A DNA stretch of 64,000 bases, taken from Oribacterium sp. KHPX15 (GTDB lineage Bacteria > Bacillota > Clostridia > Lachnospirales > Lachnospiraceae). The number at the start of each line of letters is the position of its first letter. Within the stretch, counting starts at the first letter, position 1. Location: NCBI RefSeq assembly GCF_900107835.1, contig NZ_FNRG01000010.1, positions 35,002 to 99,001 of the forward strand. Reading direction: 5' to 3'. The position numbers were made by a program, and so were the translations under genes. The notes beneath the pieces are model-generated. The model was not told the origin of the DNA. It did no database searches and was given only the letters and a program-made list of their open reading frames with translations. Positions 32,632 to 41,242 of this stretch are shown piece by piece.

Positions 32632-32660
32632 TTGTTTTAAGTGCATTGGTTAATTAAAAT
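32632..32660 (+). promoter_or_regulatory. promoter of the SGNH hydrolase gene
   Basis: TTGTTT (32632-32637), 17 nt, TAAAAT (32655-32660). The predicted start near 32667 leaves a ~100-nt leader holding the shared motif. Confidence 0.6.
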
Positions 32661-32686
32661 AGTGGTGAAGTTATAGATTGATAAAT

Positions 32687-32750
32687 AGCCGGTTAGATGT
32701 GCATTTGTGTCAGATATTACGGCTGAAAAAACAGAGTTTTATAGATGAAA
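32687..32750 (+). promoter_or_regulatory. shared 5' leader motif, SGNH copy
   Basis: AGCCGGTTAGATGTGCATTT, then GTGTCAGATATTACGG, then CTGAAAAAACAGAGTTTTAT and AGATGAAAGG follow the same order as the copies before the MATE and HipA-like genes. AGAT and ATTT can pair around GTGC (one G-U). Confidence 0.65.
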
Positions 32751-32765
32751 GGTTAAAAGAGAGAT

Positions 32766-33626
32766 ATGATTAATAATATAACTTTAGGACTCAAAAAGGC
32801 TGTAATGGTGCCGGCATTGGCACTGGCGGCAGTGATGGTGATGGGCTGTTCTGTTACGTCTTTTGCCGCAACGAAGGTGGCGTGTATGGGAGATTCTCTT
32901 ACAAGGGGATATCTTCTTGAGAACTCGGGAGAATCGTATCCGGCACAGCTTCAGAAAATGTTGGGATTTGATTATGAGGTGAAGAATTTCGGATATACAT
33001 CTTCTTATGTTATTGATGATGGGACCCTGGAGTATATTGACACACCTATGTATCGTGACAGTGTGGCTTATGATGGGGACATTCTTATATTTATGTTTGG
33101 TACCAATGACATCCGCGCGTATGACTGGACAGCTAAGTACTTTGAAAACCAGTATGCAAAGGTTGTAAATACTTATCTCATGAGCAACAAGAAGCATAAG
33201 ATTTTCTTCATCATTCCTCCTGAGACAAGGGATTATTATTTCGGACTTCAGCGGAATTCTTTGGAACCTGTGCAGAAGGTTGCCGCAAGATTCGGGGCAA
33301 CTGTCATTGACAGTTATAATCTTGCTGTCGGTCATCCTGAGTACTACATGGAAGATAAGGTCCATATGACAGGAGCTTTCTATGAAAAGCTGGCACAGCT
33401 TGTGGCGTCCGCTGTAAAGGGAGAGGTTACCGGTGAGATGAAAAACGGTGCCGAATATATCTACGCGCCGGAAGAGACCATGCCTTCCGAGGTTCAGCAG
33501 GAAAACAACGTACTTTACGCTACTGCCAAGGCAGCGAAAGAGCAAAGGGATATAGAATATAAGCCTTATATCGATGAGCTTTTGGCAAAGCATCCGAACT
33601 ACGAAACCACAGGAATTTATAATTAA
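32766..33626 (+). CDS. secreted SGNH/GDSL hydrolase
   Basis: The 286-residue product has a signal peptide (about 1-34, ending SVTSFAA; a VMGC pseudo-lipobox lies inside). The SGNH blocks are visible: block I VACMGDSLTRGY with the nucleophile Ser, block III FGTNDIRAYDW and block V near DKVHMTGAFYEKLA with the catalytic His. Such esterases remove acyl groups from polysaccharides or lipids; the substrate is unknown. A charged C-terminal extension (about 235-286) carries no known motif. GAGAG precedes the ATG. It is monocistronic. Confidence 0.85.
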   Translation: MINNITLGLKKAVMVPALALAAVMVMGCSVTSFAATKVACMGDSLTRGYLLENSGESYPAQLQKMLGFDYEVKNFGYTSSYVIDDGTLEYIDTPMYRDSVAYDGDILIFMFGTNDIRAYDWTAKYFENQYAKVVNTYLMSNKKHKIFFIIPPETRDYYFGLQRNSLEPVQKVAARFGATVIDSYNLAVGHPEYYMEDKVHMTGAFYEKLAQLVASAVKGEVTGEMKNGAEYIYAPEETMPSEVQQENNVLYATAKAAKEQRDIEYKPYIDELLAKHPNYETTGIYN

Positions 33627-33636
33627 AGAAAGAGAG

Positions 33637-33666
33637 ACGGGAGCGGAGAAGTCCGCTCCCGTTTTT
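33637..33666 (+). terminator. terminator after the SGNH hydrolase gene
   Basis: ACGGGAGCGGA, GAAG loop, TCCGCTCCCGT then TTTT; strong. Confidence 0.93.
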
Positions 33667-33768
33667 CAATAGTGCATTACCGTTTAAAAGAAGATATCTT
33701 TGCTTTGCAGAATGGAGGCTTCTAATGACGTGTTTGTATAAATGATTTATGAGGTTATGTCAAAGTAT

Positions 33769-33797
33769 TTGAAACACCCTAAAATTTAGGGTATATT
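33769..33797 (+). promoter_or_regulatory. promoter with embedded operator for the HipA-like module
   Basis: TTGAAA (33769-33774), 17 nt, TATATT (33792-33797). The spacer contains the perfect palindrome CCCTAAA-A-TTTAGGG (33777-33791). A DNA-binding protein on it would block RNA polymerase. A second copy of the palindrome lies at 34703-34715 before the HTH gene, which suggests autoregulation by that protein. Confidence 0.8.
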
Positions 33798-33820
33798 TGA
33801 TATATCAAAGCTGTGGAATG

Positions 33821-33886
33821 AAGCCAATTAGATCTGCATCTGTGTGTTGGAAATAAACGGCGAAAAATATGAGTTTATAGAGGAGG
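33821..33886 (+). promoter_or_regulatory. shared 5' leader motif, HipA-like copy
   Basis: AGCCAATTAGATCTGCATCT, then GTGTGTTGGAAATAAACGG, then AAAAATATGAGTTTATAG and AGGAGG. Along about 70 bases it is nearly identical to the MATE leader at 16131-16190 (minus), including the ribosome binding site. AGAT/ATCT pair around CTGC. Confidence 0.75.
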
Positions 33887-33891
33887 GTAGA

Positions 33892-34707
33892 ATGATCGAA
33901 CTTCTTTCAAAAAATCTTTATATACAAGAACGTCAATCCTCTAAGGGTAATCAGCTGAAATGGAAACAGGATGGTATCTGGTACAAGGCGGATTATACCG
34001 GTTATGAGGGGATTTCTGAATATGTAGTATCCAGGCTGATGACACTCAGTAATCTCCATACCGAGGAGTTTGTTTTGTATGAAACTGAGCAAATACACTA
34101 CAAAAACAAAGATTATCTTGGGTGTAAAAGCCGGGATTTTCTGGGAGAATCCGGACAGCTGATAACCCTAGAACGATTATATAGGAAACAATATGGATCA
34201 AGTTTTTACGAAGAGGTATATCATCTTTCTTCAGTTGAAGACAGGGCGAAATTCCTGGTGGATACAGTTGAGAAACTTACGGGAATTTCAGGATTTGGTG
34301 AGTATCTCTGTAAGCTTTTAACAATTGATGGTTTTTTCCTGAATGAAGATCGGCATCTTCATAACATAGCAGTCGTTCTGGACAAAAACAGACAGTATCG
34401 GGTATGTCCATTTTTTGATCAAGGGGCTGCTTTGCTGTCAGATACAAGTCTTGATTATCCCATGGACGGAGACATTTATGAGATGATGGATTCCGTTCAT
34501 TCTAAAACTATTTCTCAATGTTTTGAGGAGCAAATGGAGGCAGTATCAAACCTTTGGGGAGACAAACTAAGGTTTTCATTCAGCAAAAGTGATGTCAGAA
34601 ATGTTTTGGAAGAGGAAGCTTTTTATCCGGACGTGGTAAAAAAGCGTATCGAAACTATTATTTATGAACAGATGAGAAAATATGTGTATCTGTTTGAGAA
34701 GTCCTAA
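33892..34707 (+). CDS. HipA-like kinase, short form without N-terminal subdomain (HipT-like)
   Basis: AGGAGGGTAGA sets the start at the ATG at 33892 (271 residues); a GTG at 33844 lies within the conserved leader motif. The kinase-core signature is LTIDGFFLNEDRHLHNIAVVL (about 160-180) followed by VCPFFDQGAALLSD, the HipA/CtkA-type catalytic and metal-binding loops. Upstream GIWYKADYTGYEG resembles the nucleotide-binding Lys region. The N-terminal subdomain of classical HipA is missing and appears fused to the HTH protein encoded next. HipA-type toxins phosphorylate targets such as aminoacyl-tRNA synthetases; the target here is unknown. Confidence 0.78.
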   Translation: MIELLSKNLYIQERQSSKGNQLKWKQDGIWYKADYTGYEGISEYVVSRLMTLSNLHTEEFVLYETEQIHYKNKDYLGCKSRDFLGESGQLITLERLYRKQYGSSFYEEVYHLSSVEDRAKFLVDTVEKLTGISGFGEYLCKLLTIDGFFLNEDRHLHNIAVVLDKNRQYRVCPFFDQGAALLSDTSLDYPMDGDIYEMMDSVHSKTISQCFEEQMEAVSNLWGDKLRFSFSKSDVRNVLEEEAFYPDVVKKRIETIIYEQMRKYVYLFEKS

Positions 34708-34720
34708 AATTTAGGGACTT
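34699..34720 (+). promoter_or_regulatory. second operator palindrome, inside the end of the kinase gene
   Basis: CCTAAA-A-TTTAGG (34703-34715) repeats the promoter operator, flanked by AAGTCC and GGACTT. The TAA of the palindrome is the kinase stop codon. Its position before the HTH gene suggests local control or a hairpin between the two genes. Confidence 0.7.
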
Positions 34721-34736
34721 CAGAGGGGGGATTACT

Positions 34737-35309
34737 GTGGCTGCTATTCAATATGCATTTGCACCGGAAATGACCGGAGATGAGATAAAGACAGTAAGAA
34801 AAATGGTGAATATGACTCAGCAGGAATTTGCGGATTTTTGCAACGTATCCCGAAAAACGGTTGAACACTGGGAGAGCGGGAAGGTCAATGTGACCGGTCC
34901 TATAGTTGTACTGCTCAGGCTGGTAACAGAGGACACCGGTATTCCGAAGCAATACGAAGTACCACCTCAGACAACACCTTTACGTATTCTATATATGTAC
35001 AAAAAGGATCTTTGTACTGTAATAGATGTGGACGACCGTGAAGAAACCGTTAAGATCAAAAATTATACGGATAATAATCAGTTCAGAGCCTTTGGAGTCA
35101 TAACAGAACCCACCTATAAGGACTATCAGGATTTTTTGGAGGAAAGATGCTTTCCGAGAACCAGAGACAAGATGAAAATCCAGTTGGAGGCATTGGATCT
35201 TCCGTTTTATGATCCCATGCTGATAGTTGAAAAGACACAGGGCAGGATGGCAGAAGATTTTTTCTGGCTGGATATAAAAAGAAAGGACAGACAAGACACG
35301 AATTTATAG
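34737..35309 (+). CDS. HTH (XRE) protein fused to a HipA N-terminal (HipS-like) domain
   Basis: The GTG at 34737 follows GGGGGGATTACT. The 190-residue product begins with an XRE-type helix-turn-helix (about 12-60; GDEIKTVRKMVNMTQQEFADF, then CNVSRKTVEHWESGK). The C-terminal ~110 residues carry a motif set seen in HipA N-terminal subdomains: FLEERCFPRTRDKMKIQLEA, LPFYDPM, VEKTQGRMAEDFFWL. This combines the HipB and HipS functions of tripartite HipBST systems in one protein. It likely binds the two palindromes at 33777 and 34703 and restrains the kinase. Gene order is toxin first. Confidence 0.75.
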   Translation: MAAIQYAFAPEMTGDEIKTVRKMVNMTQQEFADFCNVSRKTVEHWESGKVNVTGPIVVLLRLVTEDTGIPKQYEVPPQTTPLRILYMYKKDLCTVIDVDDREETVKIKNYTDNNQFRAFGVITEPTYKDYQDFLEERCFPRTRDKMKIQLEALDLPFYDPMLIVEKTQGRMAEDFFWLDIKRKDRQDTNL

Positions 35310-35350
35310 AAATTTCATCATTGTGGTATTATACATAAAGGAATTTTTAA

Positions 35351-36433
35351 ATGTCATTAACATATGAAATAAAGACAGAAAAGGATTTAAAGTTTGCGTC
35401 CGTTACAGGTTATGAAGGGAATGTACGGGCGCTTTTTGTGCCTGAATATATAGATGGCGATGCTGGGATTCCTGTTGAAGAAATCAACAACAGAGCCTTT
35501 GCGTCAAGGGATGATATTGAGACCGTGACTCTCACTGATAAAGTGAAAAGGCTTCGGCCCTATGCTTTTCACAACTGCCATCATCTTCATTACGTGAAGC
35601 TTTCGGACAGCGTGGTGGATTATTATGACGGCGCCTTTCGTCAGTGCCAGGAGCTGCAGGAAATTGACGTTACCTTTAATCAGACGGGGAGCTTCAGGCT
35701 TTTGAAGGAAATCGTTGGCGACAGTGATGCCATGATTCCGGTGCTGATTCATTTTCCTGTGGATGAGGAGCATCTGAGGGCAGATGAGGTTTTGGATAAG
35801 CTGCCGGAGAGAACGCTTAGGCGGGAGGAGATTGAGAATCCGGACGGGAGCATTAGCCGGAGGACTATGGTGACGGCGGCGCTTACGTTTCCGTCCTATG
35901 CGGATAATTACGAGGAGGACACCTTCAGCCGGGCTTTTCATGAGCATATCGAGGGTTCCGGGTACAACACGAGGCAGCTGGTGACGAGAACAGAGATTGA
36001 TTTTTCCGGGTATGACAGGCAGTTTCAGAGGTTTACCTATGACGAGCCTGCCAGTGCGGTTAATGCTGCCTTCGGAAGACTTATGTATCCATGGAGACTT
36101 TCCGATGATTATAGAGAGCAGTATCGTGAGTATCTGAGGAGTCACAGCCCTGAGATTTTGCCGAGGTTGATTCAGGGGCAGAAGGCGCCCCGCTTCGGAC
36201 ATGAAGGGGAGCTTATCTGGATACCTCAGGATAGCAGGAGAACAGATGAAAGGATCAGGTTTCTGGTGGAAGAGGAACTGATTTCAGAGGAGGCTATCGC
36301 TCCGGCACTGGAGGCGGCTTCACGGGAGGGAGCGGTGCTCATCTCGGCGCTTATCATGGATTATCAGAACCGTCATTTCAAAAGCGGTGCAGCAGGGGGA
36401 CCGGCCACGGGACCTGAAACATTTGAGTTATAA
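35351..36433 (+). CDS. leucine-rich repeat (BspA/LRR_5-type) protein
   Basis: The 360-residue protein carries BspA-type repeats near residues 35-110 (NRAFASRDDIETVTLTDKV, LRPYAFHNCHHLHYVKLSD, YYDGAFRQCQELQEIDV). No signal peptide or membrane helix is seen, so it is probably cytoplasmic. The remaining ~240 residues are charged and not recognised (EEDTFSRAFHEHIEGSGYNT, MYPWRLSDDYREQYREYL). It is followed by VWA and MoxR-type genes with small gaps, and the three probably form one operon in which this protein serves as adaptor or substrate. Confidence 0.7.
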   Translation: MSLTYEIKTEKDLKFASVTGYEGNVRALFVPEYIDGDAGIPVEEINNRAFASRDDIETVTLTDKVKRLRPYAFHNCHHLHYVKLSDSVVDYYDGAFRQCQELQEIDVTFNQTGSFRLLKEIVGDSDAMIPVLIHFPVDEEHLRADEVLDKLPERTLRREEIENPDGSISRRTMVTAALTFPSYADNYEEDTFSRAFHEHIEGSGYNTRQLVTRTEIDFSGYDRQFQRFTYDEPASAVNAAFGRLMYPWRLSDDYREQYREYLRSHSPEILPRLIQGQKAPRFGHEGELIWIPQDSRRTDERIRFLVEEELISEEAIAPALEAASREGAVLISALIMDYQNRHFKSGAAGGPATGPETFEL

Positions 36434-36547
36434 AATACCGGAATCTTAAAATGATACCGTGATCAAGGTGAAGAACCAACAGCTTTAGGAAGCTTGTATT
36501 TTATAAGAATAAAAGATCAATGGACAAATAATATTCATGGTGGATTT

Positions 36548-38185
36548 ATGGCAGATCAGAAATTAATGAAGTCCCACCGGGACCTTATGGATTTTGGAAA
36601 CAGAATACTTGCGGAATCAAGGACCGAGCTGTATCTTGCCATGAGATTTATGGGGAGGGCGCTGGACAGCCTGGGATATACATTGGACCTTAATACCCAG
36701 AGGATGGGGACGGATGCAAGGACTATACATTATAATCCGAGCTTCGTGTTCCATCTTTTTATAGAGAGCCCCCAGAAGCTTTGCAGGCTGTATCTTCACA
36801 TCGTGCTGCACTGCATCTTCAGGCATATGTTCACATCGGACCAGTATGAGGATAAGGAGCTTTGGGACCTGGCGTCGGATATACAGGTGGAGTCAGTGCT
36901 GGATTCCATGGATTATGACATCATTAACCGTCCGGCGTATCCGTTTCGGGAGGAGTGGTACGAGAAGCTTAAGGCTGAGTGCAAGGTGCTGACGGCGGAG
37001 AGGATTTATCATTACCTTAAGAGCATCAATCTCGATATAGATACAAAGCTGAAGCTTCAGCATGAGTTTTACAGGTGCGACCATCAGTTCTGGAAACGGC
37101 TGGAAGATGACAGCAAGGACCCTGAGGCCGGGCAGCCTCCTGAGATTCCGGAGGATATGAAGCCGCCCACAGGTGCCGCCGGTGATAATGCTGACGACGG
37201 GGACGCAGATGGCTCACATCAGTCAGATGATGGCTCCGGTTCGGAAAAACCGGAGGGTAAGGACAATTCCGGGGAAGATCAGGCTGAGGCAGGCAGTGGG
37301 ATGAAGCAGGATGACAAAAGCGGTCAGTCACAGTCGGGTGATTCGGGGCCCGATGGAAATGGTGGCTCCGGGGATGGGTCTCCTCTCGGAGAGGATATTG
37401 AAGAGCGAAGCCCGGAGAATTCCGGTGGCGGTGCGCCGCTTCAGCAGATTCCGATGGAGGAGCTTGACGAGAACTGGAAGGATACGGCTGAGAGACTTAA
37501 GACAGAGCTTGAAACCTTTGGGGCTGAAGCAGGGGATGAGACGGGAAGTCTCGCCTGGGTGCTTTCAGCGCAGTACCGAAAGGAGACGGATTTCAGGGAG
37601 TTCCTCAGAAAGCTCACGGTTGTTAGGGAGGAAACCAGAGTAGATCCGGAGAGCTTTGACTACGGATATTACAATTACGGCATGGAGGTCTACGGAAACA
37701 TGCCGCTTATTGAGGAAAACGAATTTTGCGAGAACAGAAGGATATCAGATCTGGTCATCGTTATCGATACTTCGGCCTCCACTAAGCAGGAACAGGTCCA
37801 GAAATTTCTTAATGAAACTGCGGCGCTCCTCAGGAACAGGACAAGTTTTTTCAAGCAGATAAGAGTCCATATAGTAGAGTGCGATGATCAGGTTCAAAAG
37901 GATGTGACTCTACAGAAGCCTGAGGAGATTGAAGAGTATGCGGAGAGCTTTCAGATCCGGGGTGGATATGGCACGGATTTCAGGCCGGCCTTTAACTACG
38001 TGGAGGAGCTTCGGAAAAAGAGAGAGCTTCCGGATATGAAAGGAATGCTCTACTTTACCGATGGTTACGGGGAGTTTCCGGAAAAGGCGCCGGATTATGA
38101 CACGGCATTTGTATTTGATCCGCTGGCGGATATAAATGATAAAGATGTGCCGGACTGGGCGATGAAGCTTTATTTGAAGGAATAA
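36548..38185 (+). CDS. DUF2201-type metallopeptidase-like protein with VWA domain
   Basis: The start is taken at the ATG at 36548 (545 residues), with GGTGGA upstream. The N-terminal part has a His-rich LYLHIVLHCIFRHMF helix, in place of the HExxH motif of metallopeptidases. A long acidic Gly/Asp/Ser/Pro-rich linker (about 195-320) follows. The C-terminal VWA-like domain shows a MIDAS: DTSAS, a Thr/Asp in GGYGTDFRP and TDGYG. VWA proteins of this type work with MoxR ATPases, which remodel or insert cofactors into target complexes. The next gene is such an ATPase. Confidence 0.8.
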   Translation: MADQKLMKSHRDLMDFGNRILAESRTELYLAMRFMGRALDSLGYTLDLNTQRMGTDARTIHYNPSFVFHLFIESPQKLCRLYLHIVLHCIFRHMFTSDQYEDKELWDLASDIQVESVLDSMDYDIINRPAYPFREEWYEKLKAECKVLTAERIYHYLKSINLDIDTKLKLQHEFYRCDHQFWKRLEDDSKDPEAGQPPEIPEDMKPPTGAAGDNADDGDADGSHQSDDGSGSEKPEGKDNSGEDQAEAGSGMKQDDKSGQSQSGDSGPDGNGGSGDGSPLGEDIEERSPENSGGGAPLQQIPMEELDENWKDTAERLKTELETFGAEAGDETGSLAWVLSAQYRKETDFREFLRKLTVVREETRVDPESFDYGYYNYGMEVYGNMPLIEENEFCENRRISDLVIVIDTSASTKQEQVQKFLNETAALLRNRTSFFKQIRVHIVECDDQVQKDVTLQKPEEIEEYAESFQIRGGYGTDFRPAFNYVEELRKKRELPDMKGMLYFTDGYGEFPEKAPDYDTAFVFDPLADINDKDVPDWAMKLYLKE

Positions 38186-38292
38186 AGCCATTTGTTTTTG
38201 GTATTAGTCTTCAAATGAGTTGGAATTAGTATATGACACGCAGAAGAGCGAATGAAGACCAGGTGCGTGTAAAAAATCTGACAGAGGTTGAT

Positions 38293-39789
38293 ATGAACAT
38301 CAAAGAAGCGAAACAGGAAGTTGTAAATACAGTAAAAGCTTATCTTATGAAGGATGAGACCGGAGGCTACAGGATTCCGGTGGAAAAGCAGAGACCGGTG
38401 CTCCTCATGGGGCCTCCCGGAATAGGAAAAACTGCCATCATGGAGCAGATTGCGGAGGAGCTGAACATTAACCTAGTGTCCTATACCATTACGCACCATA
38501 CCAGACAGTCTGCAATAGGTCTTCCTTATATAAGTAAAAAGAATTACGGCGGGGAGGAGTATTCGGTTACGGAGTACACCATGTCCGAGATCATTGCGTC
38601 GATCTATGACCAGATTGAGCGTTCCGGTGTGAAGGAGGGAATACTGTTCCTGGATGAGATTAACTGCGTGTCGGAGACATTGGCACCCACCATGCTGCAG
38701 TTCTTGCAGTACAAGACCTTTGGTTCCCACCGGGTGCCGGAGGGTTTTGTTATCGTGACTGCGGGTAATCCGCCGGAGTACAATAAGTCCGTGAGGGATT
38801 TCGACATTGTGACCCTTGACCGTGTGAAGCGGATCGACATCCTGGAGGACTTCAAGGTATGGAAGGAATATGCTTATAAGATGGAGGTGTGTGGGGCTAT
38901 CCTTGCATACCTTGAGATAAAGAAGGACAAGTTCTATTCGGTGAAGGCCGGGGTAGAAGGGAAGCATTTCGTCACAGCCAGAGGATGGGAAGATCTGAGC
39001 CGTATCATCAAGGTTTATGAGGATATGGAGCTGCCGGTGACGAGAGATCTGGTGGCAGAGTACATTGGCGACCCGGAGATAGCAAGGGATTTTGCAACTT
39101 ATTATGAGCTTTACAATAAGTACCGCGTTACCTATCAGGTTCCGTCGATCCTTGCGGGGGAATTTCCGAAGGATGTGCGTGCTATCGTGACGGCACCTTT
39201 TGATGAGAAGCTTTCACTCCTTGGTCTTATGATTGAGACCCTGAACCGGGAGTTCCGGAAGTATGCGGAGAACCTCGACATTCAGAGAGAGGTGTTCGCG
39301 GAGGTGAAGAAGCTGAAGGAGGCGGAAGGCGGCCTTCTTGACATCCTAAGAACCAATCATGACTTCCTGAAGCTTCAGATGGAAAGAAATATCAAGGCAC
39401 ATATGCTCAGCCGCTATCAGGAAAGGATTCAGAAAAAGATACTTCTGGCTCTTGAAGAGCTGGAGGAGAAGCTGACTCTTTCAGGAGGTGACGATGCAGA
39501 GCTTTTCGCAGTGGCAAAGCAGTGGTTTACTGAGAGGGAAGCAGCCAGAACCGGGGCTGTCAGGACCACAGGGGATCACCTGACTAATGCCTTTGAATTT
39601 ATAAATAAGACCTTTGGGGAAGGACAGGAGCTTGTCATTTTCCTTAGTGATCTCAACGCAGGATTCTATTCCCTTAAGTTCATCTCCGAGTGTGGAAATG
39701 ATGCATACTACAAGTACAATCAGTATCTGCTTTTAAAGGATCAGAGGGCGAAGCTCAGAGATGAAGTCATGAAGGTGATGGAAATCTGA
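38293..39789 (+). CDS. MoxR-type AAA+ ATPase
   Basis: The ATG at 38293 has ACAGAGGTT upstream and gives a start MNIKEAKQEVV, usual for clostridial homologs; an ATG at 38233 is less supported. The 498-residue protein contains Walker A GPPGIGKTA (about 36-44), Walker B ILFLDEIN, sensor VTAGNPPEYN and an Arg finger region VTLDRVKRIDI. The C-terminal ~270 residues are mostly helical. It pairs with the upstream VWA protein as a MoxR/VWA chaperone couple. The client is unknown; the LRR protein encoded first may be the adaptor. A terminator follows. Confidence 0.85.
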   Translation: MNIKEAKQEVVNTVKAYLMKDETGGYRIPVEKQRPVLLMGPPGIGKTAIMEQIAEELNINLVSYTITHHTRQSAIGLPYISKKNYGGEEYSVTEYTMSEIIASIYDQIERSGVKEGILFLDEINCVSETLAPTMLQFLQYKTFGSHRVPEGFVIVTAGNPPEYNKSVRDFDIVTLDRVKRIDILEDFKVWKEYAYKMEVCGAILAYLEIKKDKFYSVKAGVEGKHFVTARGWEDLSRIIKVYEDMELPVTRDLVAEYIGDPEIARDFATYYELYNKYRVTYQVPSILAGEFPKDVRAIVTAPFDEKLSLLGLMIETLNREFRKYAENLDIQREVFAEVKKLKEAEGGLLDILRTNHDFLKLQMERNIKAHMLSRYQERIQKKILLALEELEEKLTLSGGDDAELFAVAKQWFTEREAARTGAVRTTGDHLTNAFEFINKTFGEGQELVIFLSDLNAGFYSLKFISECGNDAYYKYNQYLLLKDQRAKLRDEVMKVMEI

Positions 39790-39849
39790 TGAGTATATCG
39801 TTAAAAAGAATATGAAGAGTTATAGTATTTAAAATACTATAAAATGAAA

Positions 39850-39880
39850 GAATCCGCGGGGCATTGTTCCCGCGGATTTT
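39850..39880 (+). terminator. terminator after the MoxR gene, just before the TRIC ribosome binding site
   Basis: AATCCGCGGG, GCATTGTT loop, CCCGCGGATT then TT. It immediately precedes GGAGG of the next gene, so readthrough would decide expression of that gene. Confidence 0.85.
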
Positions 39881-39892
39881 GGAGGTATTGTG

Positions 39893-40534
39893 ATGGAACT
39901 GTCACTTATTGCTATATTTGACCTTATAGGAACCGTGGCATTTGCGATTTCCGGTGCAGTTGTGGGAATAGAAAAGAAGATGGATATTTTCGGTGTTAAT
40001 GTTCTTGCAGTGACAACAGCCTGTGGAGGCGGACTGTTCCGTGATATCGTGATAGGAAATACTCCTCCCAATATGTTCAAGAATCCATTTTATGTCATAG
40101 TGTCCATTGTTACTGCCAATGTTATATTCCTGAATGCCTGCATGAATAAGTCTAAACCTGAAAAAGTTCGAAGAGCTTATAACATATCACTGGTTTGTTT
40201 TGATACTTTGGGGTTGGCGGCATTCGCTGTAGATGGTCTGAGAGTCGGTATGTATGCCGGATTCGGAGACAACAGTTTTCTTCTGGTATTTCTCGGACTT
40301 GTTACCGGAGTTGGAGGAGGTGTACTTAGAGATATAATGTGCGCCAATATGCCATATGTTTTCATAAAGCATATATATGCACTGGCGGCGATAGCAGGAG
40401 ACATTATTCTGATTCTGGTATATCATGTAACAGGTGATATACGTATATCCATGGTGCTGGGATTTATCTCTATTGTAGTACTCAGATCTGCGGCTATCAT
40501 TTTTAAGTGGAATCTTCCCCGGGTTAATCATTAG
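39893..40534 (+). CDS. TRIC-type (UPF0126/YadS) membrane channel
   Basis: The 213-residue protein has seven membrane helices in two similar halves, each with a glycine motif: ACGGGLFRDIVIGNTPP in the first and VGGGVLRDIMCANMPY in the second. This repeat is typical of bacterial TRIC channels, which conduct K+ and similar cations. GGAGG lies 7 nt before the ATG at 39893 (a GTG at 39890 is adjacent). It follows the MoxR operon terminator and may be expressed by readthrough or from a weak local promoter. Confidence 0.87.
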   Translation: MELSLIAIFDLIGTVAFAISGAVVGIEKKMDIFGVNVLAVTTACGGGLFRDIVIGNTPPNMFKNPFYVIVSIVTANVIFLNACMNKSKPEKVRRAYNISLVCFDTLGLAAFAVDGLRVGMYAGFGDNSFLLVFLGLVTGVGGGVLRDIMCANMPYVFIKHIYALAAIAGDIILILVYHVTGDIRISMVLGFISIVVLRSAAIIFKWNLPRVNH

Positions 40535-40627
40535 GATCTGTATCGAGGTATTATATTAATGCTGCGACATTGATCCTTCAGGGAAGTGGATTGGAAGAAT
40601 TTTTAAGATCGAACAGACGGTAATGTG

Positions 40628-41242
40628 ATGAATAGTAAACAGAAGCAGACAAAGGACAGGGAGAGATTCCTTACTGCGGTTCTTGCGATAGAGAAGCTTA
40701 TCAGGAGTGGAGATGATTGTCTCATCATTGCCATAGATGGGCGTACCGGAGCCGGAAAAACTACAATAGCGAAGTATCTTCATGGGAAGTTTGGCGGAAA
40801 TCTTTTTCACATGGATGATTTTTACCTTCAGAGTCATCAGAGGACCAGGGAGCGTTTGCAGGAGGTCGGGGGTAATGTTGACTACGAGCGTTTCAAGCGG
40901 GAGGTGCTTGATGTGATTGAGAGGCGCGATGTGGTGCACTACAGGCCTTTTAATTATCATACGATGGATTTTGACGCAAAGTACGCGAGGGATATGGTGC
41001 CGAAGAGGGTCAATATCGTTGAGGGTACGTATTGTATGAATCCATACTTTGGAGATCCATATGACTTGAAGATTTTCATGGATGTGGAGCATCAGCAGCA
41101 GATTGAGAATGTTATCGACCGGGAGGGCACTTCCGAGCTTGATGACTACATCGACAAATGGATTCCGAAGACGGATATCTACATCGAGCGCATGGGCGTA
41201 GAGGCGAGGTGCGACCTTAGGATCATGTACTCGAAGGATTAG
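40628..41242 (+). CDS. uridine kinase-like P-loop protein
   Basis: The 204-residue product has a Walker A IDGRTGAGKTTIA (about 37-49), a DDFY motif in LFHMDDFYLQ (about 57-66) and NIVEGTYCMNPYFGDPYDLKIFMD, all seen in the uridine/cytidine kinase and panK-like P-loop kinases. It lacks the full uridine-binding part, so the substrate is unsettled. An in-frame GTG at 40625 directly precedes the chosen ATG. It stands alone, converging on the ECF transporter genes. Confidence 0.75.
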   Translation: MNSKQKQTKDRERFLTAVLAIEKLIRSGDDCLIIAIDGRTGAGKTTIAKYLHGKFGGNLFHMDDFYLQSHQRTRERLQEVGGNVDYERFKREVLDVIERRDVVHYRPFNYHTMDFDAKYARDMVPKRVNIVEGTYCMNPYFGDPYDLKIFMDVEHQQQIENVIDREGTSELDDYIDKWIPKTDIYIERMGVEARCDLRIMYSKD

